This document shows, one piece after another, positions 8,627-15,694 of a stretch of DNA of 34,471 nt. Position numbers and translations under genes: made by a program. Under the pieces are notes generated by a model. The model ran no database searches and was not told the DNA's origin. It saw nothing but the letters and a program-made list of their open reading frames with translations. This DNA is from Rhodobacter sp. (lineage in GTDB: Bacteria > Pseudomonadota > Alphaproteobacteria > Rhodobacterales > Rhodobacteraceae). The stretch is taken from assembly GCA_027487575.1 (NCBI GenBank), contig JAIYDJ010000026.1:1-34471 (forward strand). The letters run 5' to 3'. Position 1 is the stretch's first letter; the number at the start of each line of letters is the position of its first letter.

Positions 8627-8660
8627 CCGGATCGTCCTGTGACATTGCGGGACGATCCGG
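8627..8660 (+). terminator. Rho-independent-like terminator after gabT
   Basis: CCGGATCGTCC (8627-8637) and GGACGATCCGG (8650-8660) make a perfect 11-bp stem with a 12-nt loop, followed by ATTAATTCT. It begins 12 nt after the gabT stop. Confidence 0.8.
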
Positions 8661-8732
8661 ATTAATTCTGGGCAGCAAGGAACAAAGCAGCGGCTCGCGC
8701 GTTATCCGTTACCTCATACAAGCGAGACTGAA

Positions 8733-8993
8733 ATGAAAAAGTTCCTTTTGATGCTGCCCCTGCTGACCGTCGGTCTGGCAGCCTGCGAGACGTCCGACCA
8801 GAACGCCGCACTCGGTGCGCTTGGCGGGGCTGCCGTGGGTTCGGCCATCAGCGATGACGGCAACCGGACGCAGGGCGCGCTGATCGGCGCTGCCGTGGGC
8901 GTCGCTGCATCCACCCTGATCGGCCCGACCGGCAATGCCGGACAATGCTACTACCGCAACTCGCAGGGCCAGCGGTACATCGACCGCTGCTGA
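8733..8993 (+). CDS. Small glycine-zipper outer-membrane lipoprotein
   Basis: An 86-residue lipoprotein. The signal peptide ends in a lipobox LAAC with the lipidated cysteine at C18, followed by E, so outer-membrane sorting is likely. The mature part has glycine-zipper stretches (ALGALGGAAVGSAI and ALIGAAVGVAAS), as in the 17-kDa surface-antigen/OsmB-like families, and a short tail with CYYRNSQGQRYIDRC whose two cysteines may pair. The ATG at 8733 begins the signal peptide. The gene stands alone between two hairpins (8627-8660 and 9014-9044), so it is probably a single-gene transcript. Such proteins are often envelope-stress or osmotically induced; the function here is not known. Confidence 0.85.
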   Translation: MKKFLLMLPLLTVGLAACETSDQNAALGALGGAAVGSAISDDGNRTQGALIGAAVGVAASTLIGPTGNAGQCYYRNSQGQRYIDRC

Positions 8994-9013
8994 GCACACG
9001 CACGGTTCTGATC

Positions 9014-9044
9014 GGGGCGGCATCCAAGGCTTGGCTGCCGCCCC
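9014..9044 (+). terminator. Terminator-like hairpin after the lipoprotein gene
   Basis: GGGGCGGCA (9014-9022) pairs perfectly with TGCCGCCCC (9036-9044), and CCAAG/CTTGG (9024-9028, 9030-9034) extends the structure inward. No T-run follows. It lies 20 nt after the lipoprotein stop. Confidence 0.65.
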
Positions 9045-9083
9045 GCTGCCTGCTATCCCCCTGTCACGGTAGGGCGGGGGCGA

Positions 9084-10229
9084 ATGACATACCTTTCGAA
9101 GCCATCAGAGGGCGAAAAGCTTGATCCTGCGGCCCTGATGGCACGGGTCATCGCGCAGGGCGGTCCGGGTGGCTACCGGCAGGTCTGGCGGCTGTTGAAG
9201 CTCCGGCTGCGGGGCACCGGCATCGACATCGGGGAATTCTATCAGTTCGGCATGTGGAGGCGGGACGCCGAAACCCGCCAACTGATCCGCGAATTCCTTC
9301 CCACGATCCGGCGCAAGGCCTTCAACGACGTGTTGCTTGTCCCGTCGCGGGGTGTTTCGACCGAAACCATCGTCGACAAACTTCTGACGGAACGCTTGAT
9401 CCGCGAGGCGGGGCTGCCTTCGGTTCGCACACTGGCCTGTGTGGGCGCGCCGCCTCCGGACCGGACGGCGATCACCCATCTGGCGGACGGCGATGCGATC
9501 CGCGCCTATCTGGCCGACCCCGCGCACCTGCCCGTCTTCGGCAAGCCCAGATCGGATTCGATGGCCCGCGGCGCGGTGGTGATCGACAGGCTGGCCCCCG
9601 ATGGCCAGTCGGTGATCCTGCTGAATGGCAAGGTCGCACCCTTGGCCGATCTGGCGGTAGAGATCATCAATGACTGGGGCACGGGATATGTCTTTCAGCC
9701 CTTCTACCGCAATCACAGCGCCCTTGCCCCCCATGTCGGCGAGGCGATGGCCTGCGTCCGGATCGTCACCTTGCGCACCGACCGGGGGATCGAGCCCTAT
9801 TACGCCATGCTGCGCATTCCGGTCAAAGGCGCGATGCACGACGGCGACCATGTCGGGCAGCGCGCCTGGGCGCTGATCGACCATACCACAGGCCGGATCA
9901 CGCGGTTGCGCGACATGCGCGATGCGCTGTCACCGGACTGGACACACTGGCTGAACAAGGACCAGCCTTTGCTGGGTCTGACGCTGCCCCATTGGGAACA
10001 GGCGATGCAGACGGTGATCCGGGCGCACGACCTGTTTCTGGGTCATGGGATTCTGGGCTGGGATGTTTTCCTGACTGACGAAGGCGCGCTGATCAACGAA
10101 ACCAACGCCAATCCGGGCCATATCTATCAGATCGCGGCCCAGCGGGGCCTTCTGAACCCGGATCTGCACCCGATCTACGAACGCGCGCTGGCTTATGCAA
10201 AACGGATCAATGCGCAATCGACGGGCTGA
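9084..10229 (+). CDS. Sugar-transfer-associated ATP-grasp family protein
   Basis: A 381-residue ATP-grasp protein of the type annotated as sugar-transfer associated (alpha-L-glutamate-ligase-related). Supporting features are LPVFGKPRSDSMARG in the ATP-binding subdomain, the central VFQPFYRNHSALAPHVGEA block with CVRIVT, and the C-terminal GHGILGWDVFLTDEGALINE and NANPG, whose acidic residues and Asn are the usual Mg-ATP ligands of the fold. The N-terminal 100 residues are basic (RLLKLRLRG), as in homologues. Family members usually sit among exopolysaccharide or cell-surface genes, but none is nearby. The 3' end overlaps the bioM coding region, so it may be co-transcribed with the biotin transporter. 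Substrate and product are unknown. Confidence 0.75.
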   Translation: MTYLSKPSEGEKLDPAALMARVIAQGGPGGYRQVWRLLKLRLRGTGIDIGEFYQFGMWRRDAETRQLIREFLPTIRRKAFNDVLLVPSRGVSTETIVDKLLTERLIREAGLPSVRTLACVGAPPPDRTAITHLADGDAIRAYLADPAHLPVFGKPRSDSMARGAVVIDRLAPDGQSVILLNGKVAPLADLAVEIINDWGTGYVFQPFYRNHSALAPHVGEAMACVRIVTLRTDRGIEPYYAMLRIPVKGAMHDGDHVGQRAWALIDHTTGRITRLRDMRDALSPDWTHWLNKDQPLLGLTLPHWEQAMQTVIRAHDLFLGHGILGWDVFLTDEGALINETNANPGHIYQIAAQRGLLNPDLHPIYERALAYAKRINAQSTG

Positions 10230-11007
10230 CCCCCTGCCGTTGGGCTTTGCAGGCGGGTCCGGCGGAGGCGCACCCGAAGGCGCGTCGTTCTCCGGCATCA
10301 CCCTGCAGGACGCCAGCGTGACTCTGTCGGGCAAGCCCGTGCTGCACGCAATGTCCCTGTCGCTGACCCAGCGGCGGATCGGCATCGTGGGGCGCAACGG
10401 GTCGGGCAAGACCACGCTGCTGCGGTTGCTGGCGGGGCTGATCGCGCCGTCGTCGGGCACGGTGCGGCTGGGCAACCTCGACCCGGCGCGCGACAGGCGC
10501 GCGATGCTGGCGGCGGTGGGCATCCTGTTCCAGAACCCCGACCATCAGATCCTGTTTCCAACGGTGGACGAGGAACTGTCCTTCGGTCTGGTCCAGATGG
10601 GCCTGACCCGCGCCGAGGCGGCGCAGGCGGTGGCCGACCTGCTTGCCAGCGAGGCGCGCAGCCATTGGGCGACGGCCCCGGTCAGCACGCTGAGCCATGG
10701 GCAACGGCACTATCTGTGCCTGCTGGCCGTGCTGCTGATGGAACCCGCGACGATCCTTCTGGACGAACCGCTGGCCAGTCTTGACCTGCCGACACAGCTT
10801 CGTCTTGCGCGGCGCCTGCAGGCGCTGCCGCAGCAGGTGATCACGATCAGCCACGATCCGGCGGCGGTGGCCGGATCGGACCGGGTGATCTGGCTTGAGG
10901 CCGGGCGGGTTGTGGCCGACGGGGCGGCGGCGGCGGTTCTGGCCGCGTTCGGCGATGCGATGGCTGACCGGGGGGCGGCGGATGCTGACACTGACATCCC
11001 CGGTTAA
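10210..11007 (+). CDS. bioM: Biotin ECF transporter ATPase BioM
   Basis: An ATP-binding cassette subunit of an energy-coupling-factor transporter, identified by order (bioM, bioN, bioY) and motifs: Walker A GRNGSGKTT, Q-loop FQNPDHQILFPTV (the FQNPD form typical of ECF ATPases), signature LSHGQRH with a His in place of the usual second Gly, and Walker B ILLDEPLASLD. The core begins at ITLQDASV. The start is uncertain: ATG 10195 and ATG 10210 both lie inside the end of the ATP-grasp gene; 10210 is preferred because CGGA precedes it, giving 265 residues with an unusual Gly-rich N-terminal extension. The 3' end overlaps bioN by 26 nt. Family knowledge from Rhodobacter capsulatus: BioMN turn the low-capacity BioY into a high-affinity biotin importer. 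Confidence 0.88.
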   Translation: MRNRRADPLPLGFAGGSGGGAPEGASFSGITLQDASVTLSGKPVLHAMSLSLTQRRIGIVGRNGSGKTTLLRLLAGLIAPSSGTVRLGNLDPARDRRAMLAAVGILFQNPDHQILFPTVDEELSFGLVQMGLTRAEAAQAVADLLASEARSHWATAPVSTLSHGQRHYLCLLAVLLMEPATILLDEPLASLDLPTQLRLARRLQALPQQVITISHDPAAVAGSDRVIWLEAGRVVADGAAAAVLAAFGDAMADRGAADADTDIPG

Positions 11008-11581
11008 AACGCCGCTGCACCGGCTGCGGGCGGGGGTCAAGCTGGCGGCGCTGTGCGCCTATACCGTGCTGCTGTTCGGGTTGCGCGACCCTGCTGCGCT
11101 GGCCACGGCAGCGCTGGCCCCGGCGGGGTTGATCGCCGCCGGGGGGCCGGTCTTTGCCCGCCACGCGCTGCGGCTGCTTTGGCCGCTCTGGCCCTTCCTG
11201 CTGGTGCTCGGGGTGTGGCACTGGGTCACCGACGATGCCGGACAGGGGGCCGCCATTGCGCTGCGCCTGCTGGCGGCGGTCGCGGCGGCCAATCTGGTGA
11301 CGATGACCACCCGCCTGTCTGACATGCTGGCGGTGATCGAGACGCTGTTGCAGCCCCTGTCGCGGCTGGGCCTGCCGCCGCGCCGGGTGGCGCTGGTCTT
11401 TGCGCTGGTGATCCGGTTCATTCCGGTGCTGTCCGACCGGCTGACCCAGATCCGGCAGGCCTGGCTGGCCCGGTCCCGGCGCAGACCGGGCTGGCGGGTG
11501 ATGGTGCCTGCAACGCTGGCCGCGCTTGACGATGCAGACCACGTGGCCGAGGCCTTGCGCGCACGGGGTGGCGCGGGATAG
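10982..11581 (+). CDS. bioN: Biotin ECF transporter transmembrane subunit BioN
   Basis: A 199-residue T-component of the biotin ECF transporter. Several hydrophobic helices occupy about residues 15-75 and 80-150, followed by the cytoplasmic coupling segment with the two short arginine motifs typical of EcfT proteins (ARSRRR, then RARG near the C terminus) that dock on the ATPase. The ATG at 10982 opens MLTLTSPVKTPLHRL, the normal EcfT beginning; a longer frame from 10895 lies wholly inside bioM and is ignored. The start overlaps bioM by 26 nt and bioY starts 22 nt after the stop, so the three genes form one operon. It links BioM ATP hydrolysis to BioY substrate release. Confidence 0.9.
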   Translation: MLTLTSPVKTPLHRLRAGVKLAALCAYTVLLFGLRDPAALATAALAPAGLIAAGGPVFARHALRLLWPLWPFLLVLGVWHWVTDDAGQGAAIALRLLAAVAAANLVTMTTRLSDMLAVIETLLQPLSRLGLPPRRVALVFALVIRFIPVLSDRLTQIRQAWLARSRRRPGWRVMVPATLAALDDADHVAEALRARGGAG

Positions 11582-11603
11582 ACCGCCCGAAAGAGGAGAT
11601 CCC

Positions 11604-12146
11604 ATGGAACGCAACCTGACCCATATCGCCCTGTTCGCGGCCCTTGTGGCGGTGCTGGGGCTGGTGCCTCCGATCATGCTGGGGTTCGGCGTGCCGATCA
11701 CCACGCAGTCGCTGGGCATCATGCTGTGCGGCACGGTGCTGGGCGCGCGCAAGGGGGCGCTGGCGGTGCTGGTGTTTCTGGCGCTGGTGGCGGTGGGGCT
11801 GCCGATCCTGTCAGGCGGGCGCGGGGGACTTGGCGTCTTTGCCGGGCCGTCGGTGGGGTTCCTGATCGGCTTCCCGGTCGCTGCCTACGTCGCGGGGTGG
11901 GTGGTGGAACGCTGGTCCGCGCCAGTCGGGCTGGCAGCAGGTGCGGGGGCCGTGCTGGGCGGGATCATCGTGCTCTATCCCCTCGGCGCGGCGGGTTGGG
12001 CCCTGATGCTGGGCAAGTCGCTGACCCAGGTGCAGGTGTTCCTGCTGGGGTTCCTGCCCGGGGACCTGATCAAGGTGGTGCTGGCCGCGCTGATCACCCG
12101 GGGCATCGCGCAGATGCGCCCCGGCGCACTGCTGTCGCGACCCTAG
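11604..12146 (+). CDS. bioY: Biotin transporter substrate-binding component BioY
   Basis: A 180-residue membrane S-component that binds biotin with very high affinity. Six hydrophobic segments are visible, with family signatures GVPITTQSLGIMLCGTVLGARKGALAV (in part) and GGRGGLGVFAGPSVGFLIGFP. ATG 11604 is set by the strong Shine-Dalgarno AGAGGAG 5 nt upstream. It completes the bioMNY set. The TAG stop overlaps the stop of the convergent thiolase gene by the shared tetramer CTAG, so there is no space for a terminator between them. No BirA-type operator was recognised upstream of the operon. Confidence 0.94.
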   Translation: MERNLTHIALFAALVAVLGLVPPIMLGFGVPITTQSLGIMLCGTVLGARKGALAVLVFLALVAVGLPILSGGRGGLGVFAGPSVGFLIGFPVAAYVAGWVVERWSAPVGLAAGAGAVLGGIIVLYPLGAAGWALMLGKSLTQVQVFLLGFLPGDLIKVVLAALITRGIAQMRPGALLSRP

Positions 12147-13204
12147 GCCTCCAGCACCAGTGCGCAGCCCACGCCCCCGGCGGCGGCGATGGTGGCAAGG
12201 CCCCTGCCACGCTGCAACTGGTGGTAAAGCCGCACGGCAAGGATCGCCCCCGATGCGCCGATCGGATGCCCGCGCGCCAAAGCCCCGCCGCCGGGATTGA
12301 CGATGGCCGGGTCGATGCCCGCGCCCTCGACGCAGGCGATGGCCTGCACGGCGTAAGCCTCCATCACCTCGGCCACCGTCAGGCCCTGCGCGCCGCCCAC
12401 TGCTGCGATTGCGGCCAGCGGCGACAGGCCCGGCTGTGCCGGGTCCGCGCCGACCGTCGCCCCGGCTGTGATCCGCAGACTGCGCCCGCGCGGCACCGCG
12501 CTGACGACGACAAACGCCGCCCCGTCAGCCGCAACGGCTGCGTTGGCGGCGGTGATGCTGCCGATGATCGGTCTGGCCCGGCCCGCGACCTGAAGCGTCA
12601 ACGGGCGCGCAAAGGCATCGCGGCGCTCCCCGGCCACCGTCACCAGTTCGGCGCGGAAATCGGCGCGCAACGCGCGTGCGTGGCTTTCCACCGCCCATTG
12701 GTCCTGTACCCTGCGCGACAGGCCCAACCGCTGCGCCAACGCCTCGGCCGCCTCGGCCATGCCCGGATCGCGGTCGGGCCACGGCGTGAACGGGGCCTGA
12801 TCATAGGGCACCGCAGGCCCGCCATCCGGATCGGTCCGCAGCCGCATCGGCCTGCGCGAATAGCTTTCGACCCCGCCCGCCACCACAACCCGCGCCGCCC
12901 CGCTTTCCACCAGCGCCCGCGCCAGCAGCACCGCATCCAGCCCCCCCGCGCATTGCCGGTCGATGGTCAGCCCCGCGACGCGGTCGGGCAACCCGGCGGC
13001 CAGCGCCACCCGCCGCGCCGGGTTGCCCCCGGCCCCCAGCGCGTTCGACACGATCACCTCGTCCACGTCGGCAGGACCCAGCCCGCAGGCGGCCAGCGCG
13101 GCCAGCAACACGGGCGCGCCAAGGTCCTCGATCGACAGGCGGTGAAACGCCCCGCCGCGCGGAACGACCGCCGACCGTTGCGCGGCGATCACGAACGCGG
13201 TCAC
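12143..13204 (-). CDS. Thiolase-family protein with altered active site
   Basis: A 353-residue thiolase-fold protein, shorter than the usual 390-400. The nucleophile is C85 in TIDRQCAGGLDAV and the active-site His is H313 in GGGALARGHPIGASGA. Two other conserved positions differ: the NEAF-type Asn is Met (VMEAYA near 281), and the second catalytic Cys of the C-terminal CxGGGxG motif is Ala (TIAAAGGVGCAL, A340). Canonical thiolases need that Cys as acid/base, so the chemistry may be changed. The start is GTG at 13204 within a GTGA overlap with the ligase stop, giving tight coupling. It resembles in size and partnership Bacillus YhfS, which sits with an acyl ligase and BioY; here bioY is the convergent neighbour. 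Confidence 0.82.
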   Translation of the reverse strand: MTAFVIAAQRSAVVPRGGAFHRLSIEDLGAPVLLAALAACGLGPADVDEVIVSNALGAGGNPARRVALAAGLPDRVAGLTIDRQCAGGLDAVLLARALVESGAARVVVAGGVESYSRRPMRLRTDPDGGPAVPYDQAPFTPWPDRDPGMAEAAEALAQRLGLSRRVQDQWAVESHARALRADFRAELVTVAGERRDAFARPLTLQVAGRARPIIGSITAANAAVAADGAAFVVVSAVPRGRSLRITAGATVGADPAQPGLSPLAAIAAVGGAQGLTVAEVMEAYAVQAIACVEGAGIDPAIVNPGGGALARGHPIGASGAILAVRLYHQLQRGRGLATIAAAGGVGCALVLEA

Positions 13205-14424
13205 GTCCCTGCCCCGATCCCGGCCGTCAGGGCGGCAAGATCGGTCTTGCCCGAGGCCAGCACAGGCCAGTCCGCCCGCCAGATCACCCGGCGTGGCGCG
13301 GCCAGCGCGCCGAACCGCGCGCGGGCCGCCGACAGCAGGGATGCTTCGGCAGCGGGGTCGCCCTGTGCCACCGCGACCAGCACCACCCCGCGCAGCGGAT
13401 CGGTCCGCGCGAGAACCGCCACCTGCGCAACGCCGGGCAGCGCGGCGAGGCAGGCTTCGATCTCTTCGGGAAACACGTTCTGCCCGGCGACGGTCACCAT
13501 CCGACCGGCCCGGCCGTGCAGGAACAGATACCCGTCCGCGATCCGTCCCATCTCGCCCACCGACAGCCAGCCGTCGCGCCAGACCGCAGGCCCCGGTTCC
13601 CCGGCGTAACCGGAAAAAAGATAAGGGCTGCGCACCCAGATGGACCCGGCGTCGACCCTGATCTCGACCCCCGGATAGGCGCGCCCGACCGATCCTTCGG
13701 GGGTGTCATCATCGGCCAGCGTGATGAAACTCGTCTCGGCAGCCCCGTAGAACTCCCGCAAGACGCATCGGGGTGCGATCCGCGCCAGACCCTGCCGCAG
13801 TCCGGCATCAACCTTGGCCCCGCCCACCAGCGCCAGCCGCAGGTCGGGCAGCGTCACCCCTGCCGCAACCAGCAACCGCACCTGTACGGGTGCTGCATGG
13901 ATCACCTGGATGCGCCGCGAGGCCAGCGCCTGCGCCTGCCGGTCCGGGCGCAGGCCATCCAGCACGTGCACCTCTGCCCCCAGCGTCAGCCCCTCGACCG
14001 CCCCGTAAAGCGCCAGCGACTGCACCAGTTGCCCCGGAACGCCCACCCGCATGCCCGGCCCGATGCCGAACAACCCGCGATTTACCGCAAAGCTGGCGGC
14101 CCAGCTGGCATGGCTGCGCGCGATGCGCCGGGGTTCACCCGACGATCCCGCCGTCAGGGTTTCGAACCCCGATGTCGGCGCAGGCCCCGCCCCCCCGATC
14201 CGGAAGCACCCCGCGGCAAAGGCCTGCGCCAACGCCGCCCCGGCAGGACGGGCGGCGATCACCCCGGATGCCATCTGTACGGACAGAACCGCGCGGCCCG
14301 CCGCATCGAACAACCGCGCCTCGGGATGCCAGCGGAACCCTTCGGGCCGCTGCGGTCCGGCTGACACCAATGGCGGGTCAGACGCGCCGACATGACGGGG
14401 CGCGTCGGGGCGTCCCGCCGTCAC
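13201..14424 (-). CDS. Short AMP-dependent acyl-CoA synthetase/ligase
   Basis: A 407-residue adenylate-forming enzyme, about 100 residues shorter at the N terminus than ordinary acyl-CoA synthetases. Visible motifs are the phosphate loop TAGSSGEPR at 91-99, FYGAAE at 225-230, VGEMGRI at 289-295 (where TGD is usual, so the ribose-binding Asp is replaced by Glu), GRAGRMVTVAGQNVFPEEIE (304-323) and the C-terminal catalytic lysine K393 in SGKTD. The start is GTG 14424, overlapping the aldolase stop as GTGA; a longer frame to 14757 would run antiparallel to nothing real and lies inside the aldolase gene in another frame. It would activate a carboxylic acid as acyl-AMP and probably acyl-CoA, presumably for the thiolase it is coupled to. 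Substrate unknown. Confidence 0.83.
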   Translation of the reverse strand: MTAGRPDAPRHVGASDPPLVSAGPQRPEGFRWHPEARLFDAAGRAVLSVQMASGVIAARPAGAALAQAFAAGCFRIGGAGPAPTSGFETLTAGSSGEPRRIARSHASWAASFAVNRGLFGIGPGMRVGVPGQLVQSLALYGAVEGLTLGAEVHVLDGLRPDRQAQALASRRIQVIHAAPVQVRLLVAAGVTLPDLRLALVGGAKVDAGLRQGLARIAPRCVLREFYGAAETSFITLADDDTPEGSVGRAYPGVEIRVDAGSIWVRSPYLFSGYAGEPGPAVWRDGWLSVGEMGRIADGYLFLHGRAGRMVTVAGQNVFPEEIEACLAALPGVAQVAVLARTDPLRGVVLVAVAQGDPAAEASLLSAARARFGALAAPRRVIWRADWPVLASGKTDLAALTAGIGAGT

Positions 14425-15188
14425 GTTTGGGGAAACGCGGCCCGCAGCGCCCGCACCGCCCGCGCCAACGTCACCAGATCGACCCCCACGCCGGTCACCC
14501 GGCTGCCCCATCCCATGCAGGAGCGCGCAAAATCGGGGTCCAGCGCCAGAATCCCGGCCGCCTTGCCGGTTGCGGCGATCCGGCGCAGCGCATCCTCGAT
14601 GGCCGCGACCACCACCGGATGATCCATCTGACCCGGATATCCCATGGTCGCCGACAGATCGCTTGGCCCGATGAACAGGCCATCCACCCCGTCGACCGCC
14701 GCGATCGCCTCGATCTGGCGCAGGGTCGCGGCGGTTTCGACCTGCACCAGCAAGCACAATTCCTGTTCCGCCTGCGCCACATAGTCCTGAACCGTGCCAT
14801 AGCGGGTGGCGCGCGTCATGCCACCCATTCCCCGCACACCGCGCGGCGGATAGCGCATCGCATCCACCGCCCGCTTCGCCTCGTCGGCAGTCTGCACATA
14901 GGGGATCAGCAGGGTCTGCGCGCCAAGGTCCAGCACCCGCTTGATGAGTACCGTGTCATTGTCGGCCAGCCGCACCACCGGCGACACAGGGTAACCCACC
15001 ATCGCCTGCATCATGCCAATCGTGTCGGGCAAGTCGGTGACCGAATGTTCAGTGTCGATCACTACCCAGTCGAACCCGGCTCCTGCCAGAAGCTCGGCCA
15101 CCACCGGCCCCGGAACCGTGTTCCACAGCCCGATCTGCTGGCGCCCCTCGGCCAGCGCCTGCTTGAAGGCGTTCTTCGGCAGCTTCAT
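14421..15188 (-). CDS. HpcH/HpaI family aldolase
   Basis: A 255-residue class II pyruvate-type aldolase of the HpcH/HpaI (citrate-lyase-like barrel) family. Catalytic positions match HpaI: H48 in VIDTEHS, R73 in VVRLADND, metal ligands E151 in VQVETAATL and D177 in [13 protein letters not shown]. Such enzymes cleave 4-hydroxy-2-oxo acids to pyruvate and an aldehyde, and are promiscuous. The start is ATG 15188, overlapping the aroQ stop (ATGA); the stop overlaps the ligase start (GTGA). No aromatic ring-cleavage or homoprotocatechuate genes are nearby, so the hpa assignment should not be assumed. Its place between a dehydroquinase and an acyl ligase is unusual. Confidence 0.87.
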   Translation of the reverse strand: MKLPKNAFKQALAEGRQQIGLWNTVPGPVVAELLAGAGFDWVVIDTEHSVTDLPDTIGMMQAMVGYPVSPVVRLADNDTVLIKRVLDLGAQTLLIPYVQTADEAKRAVDAMRYPPRGVRGMGGMTRATRYGTVQDYVAQAEQELCLLVQVETAATLRQIEAIAAVDGVDGLFIGPSDLSATMGYPGQMDHPVVVAAIEDALRRIAATGKAAGILALDPDFARSCMGWGSRVTGVGVDLVTLARAVRALRAAFPQT

Positions 15189-15634
15189 GTCGCCACCAGC
15201 AGGCTGGCCATCCGGCGCAGCGCCAGAAGATATCCCTCGGTGCCGAAACCCGCGATCACGCCATCTGCGCGCAGGCTGACATAGGAATGGTGCCGAAACG
15301 CCTCGCGCTTGTGGATGTTCGAGATATGCACCTCCAGCACCGGGCCATCGAAGGCGTTCAGCGCGTCCAGAAGGGCGATCGACGTATGGCTGTAAGCCCC
15401 CGGATTGATGATGATCCCCGCGCCTTCGCTGCGCGCCTCCTGCACCCAGTCGACTAGAACACCTTCATGGTTCGACTGCAGAAACCGCACGGACAGGCCA
15501 AGCTCTGCCGCCAGCGCGGCCACAGCCACGCCGACATCGTCCAGCGTCTGGCTGCCATAGATTTCGGGTTGCCGCTGGCCCAGCAGGTTCAAGTTCGGAC
15601 CATTCAGGAGGAAGATCGGTTTCGGCTGGGGCAA
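15185..15634 (-). CDS. aroQ: Type II 3-dehydroquinate dehydratase
   Basis: A 149-residue type II dehydroquinase converting 3-dehydroquinate to 3-dehydroshikimate in aromatic amino-acid synthesis. The family opening [18 protein letters not shown] is present with R21 and catalytic Y26; N77 and H83 lie in IINPGAYSH and H103 in [11 protein letters not shown]. The start appears to be TTG at 15634 with AAGGA about 8 nt upstream; the nearby ATG at 15650 is out of frame. It is the first gene of a four-gene coupled operon (aroQ, aldolase, ligase, thiolase). In many bacteria aroQ precedes accB/accC, which are absent here. Biosynthetic and quinate-catabolic dehydroquinases cannot be told apart from sequence alone. 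Confidence 0.94.
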   Translation of the reverse strand: MPQPKPIFLLNGPNLNLLGQRQPEIYGSQTLDDVGVAVAALAAELGLSVRFLQSNHEGVLVDWVQEARSEGAGIIINPGAYSHTSIALLDALNAFDGPVLEVHISNIHKREAFRHHSYVSLRADGVIAGFGTEGYLLALRRMASLLVAT

Positions 15635-15694
15635 GGGCGCGGTCCTTCATGGGGTCCGCGTCACCCTAGCCGATCCCGCCCGCCGGGCAAGCGG

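Noticed and set aside
15678..15688. GCCC/GGGC hairpin after metF as a terminator
   Set aside because: The stem is only 4 bp without a T-run, so metF and the aroQ operon may be read through.
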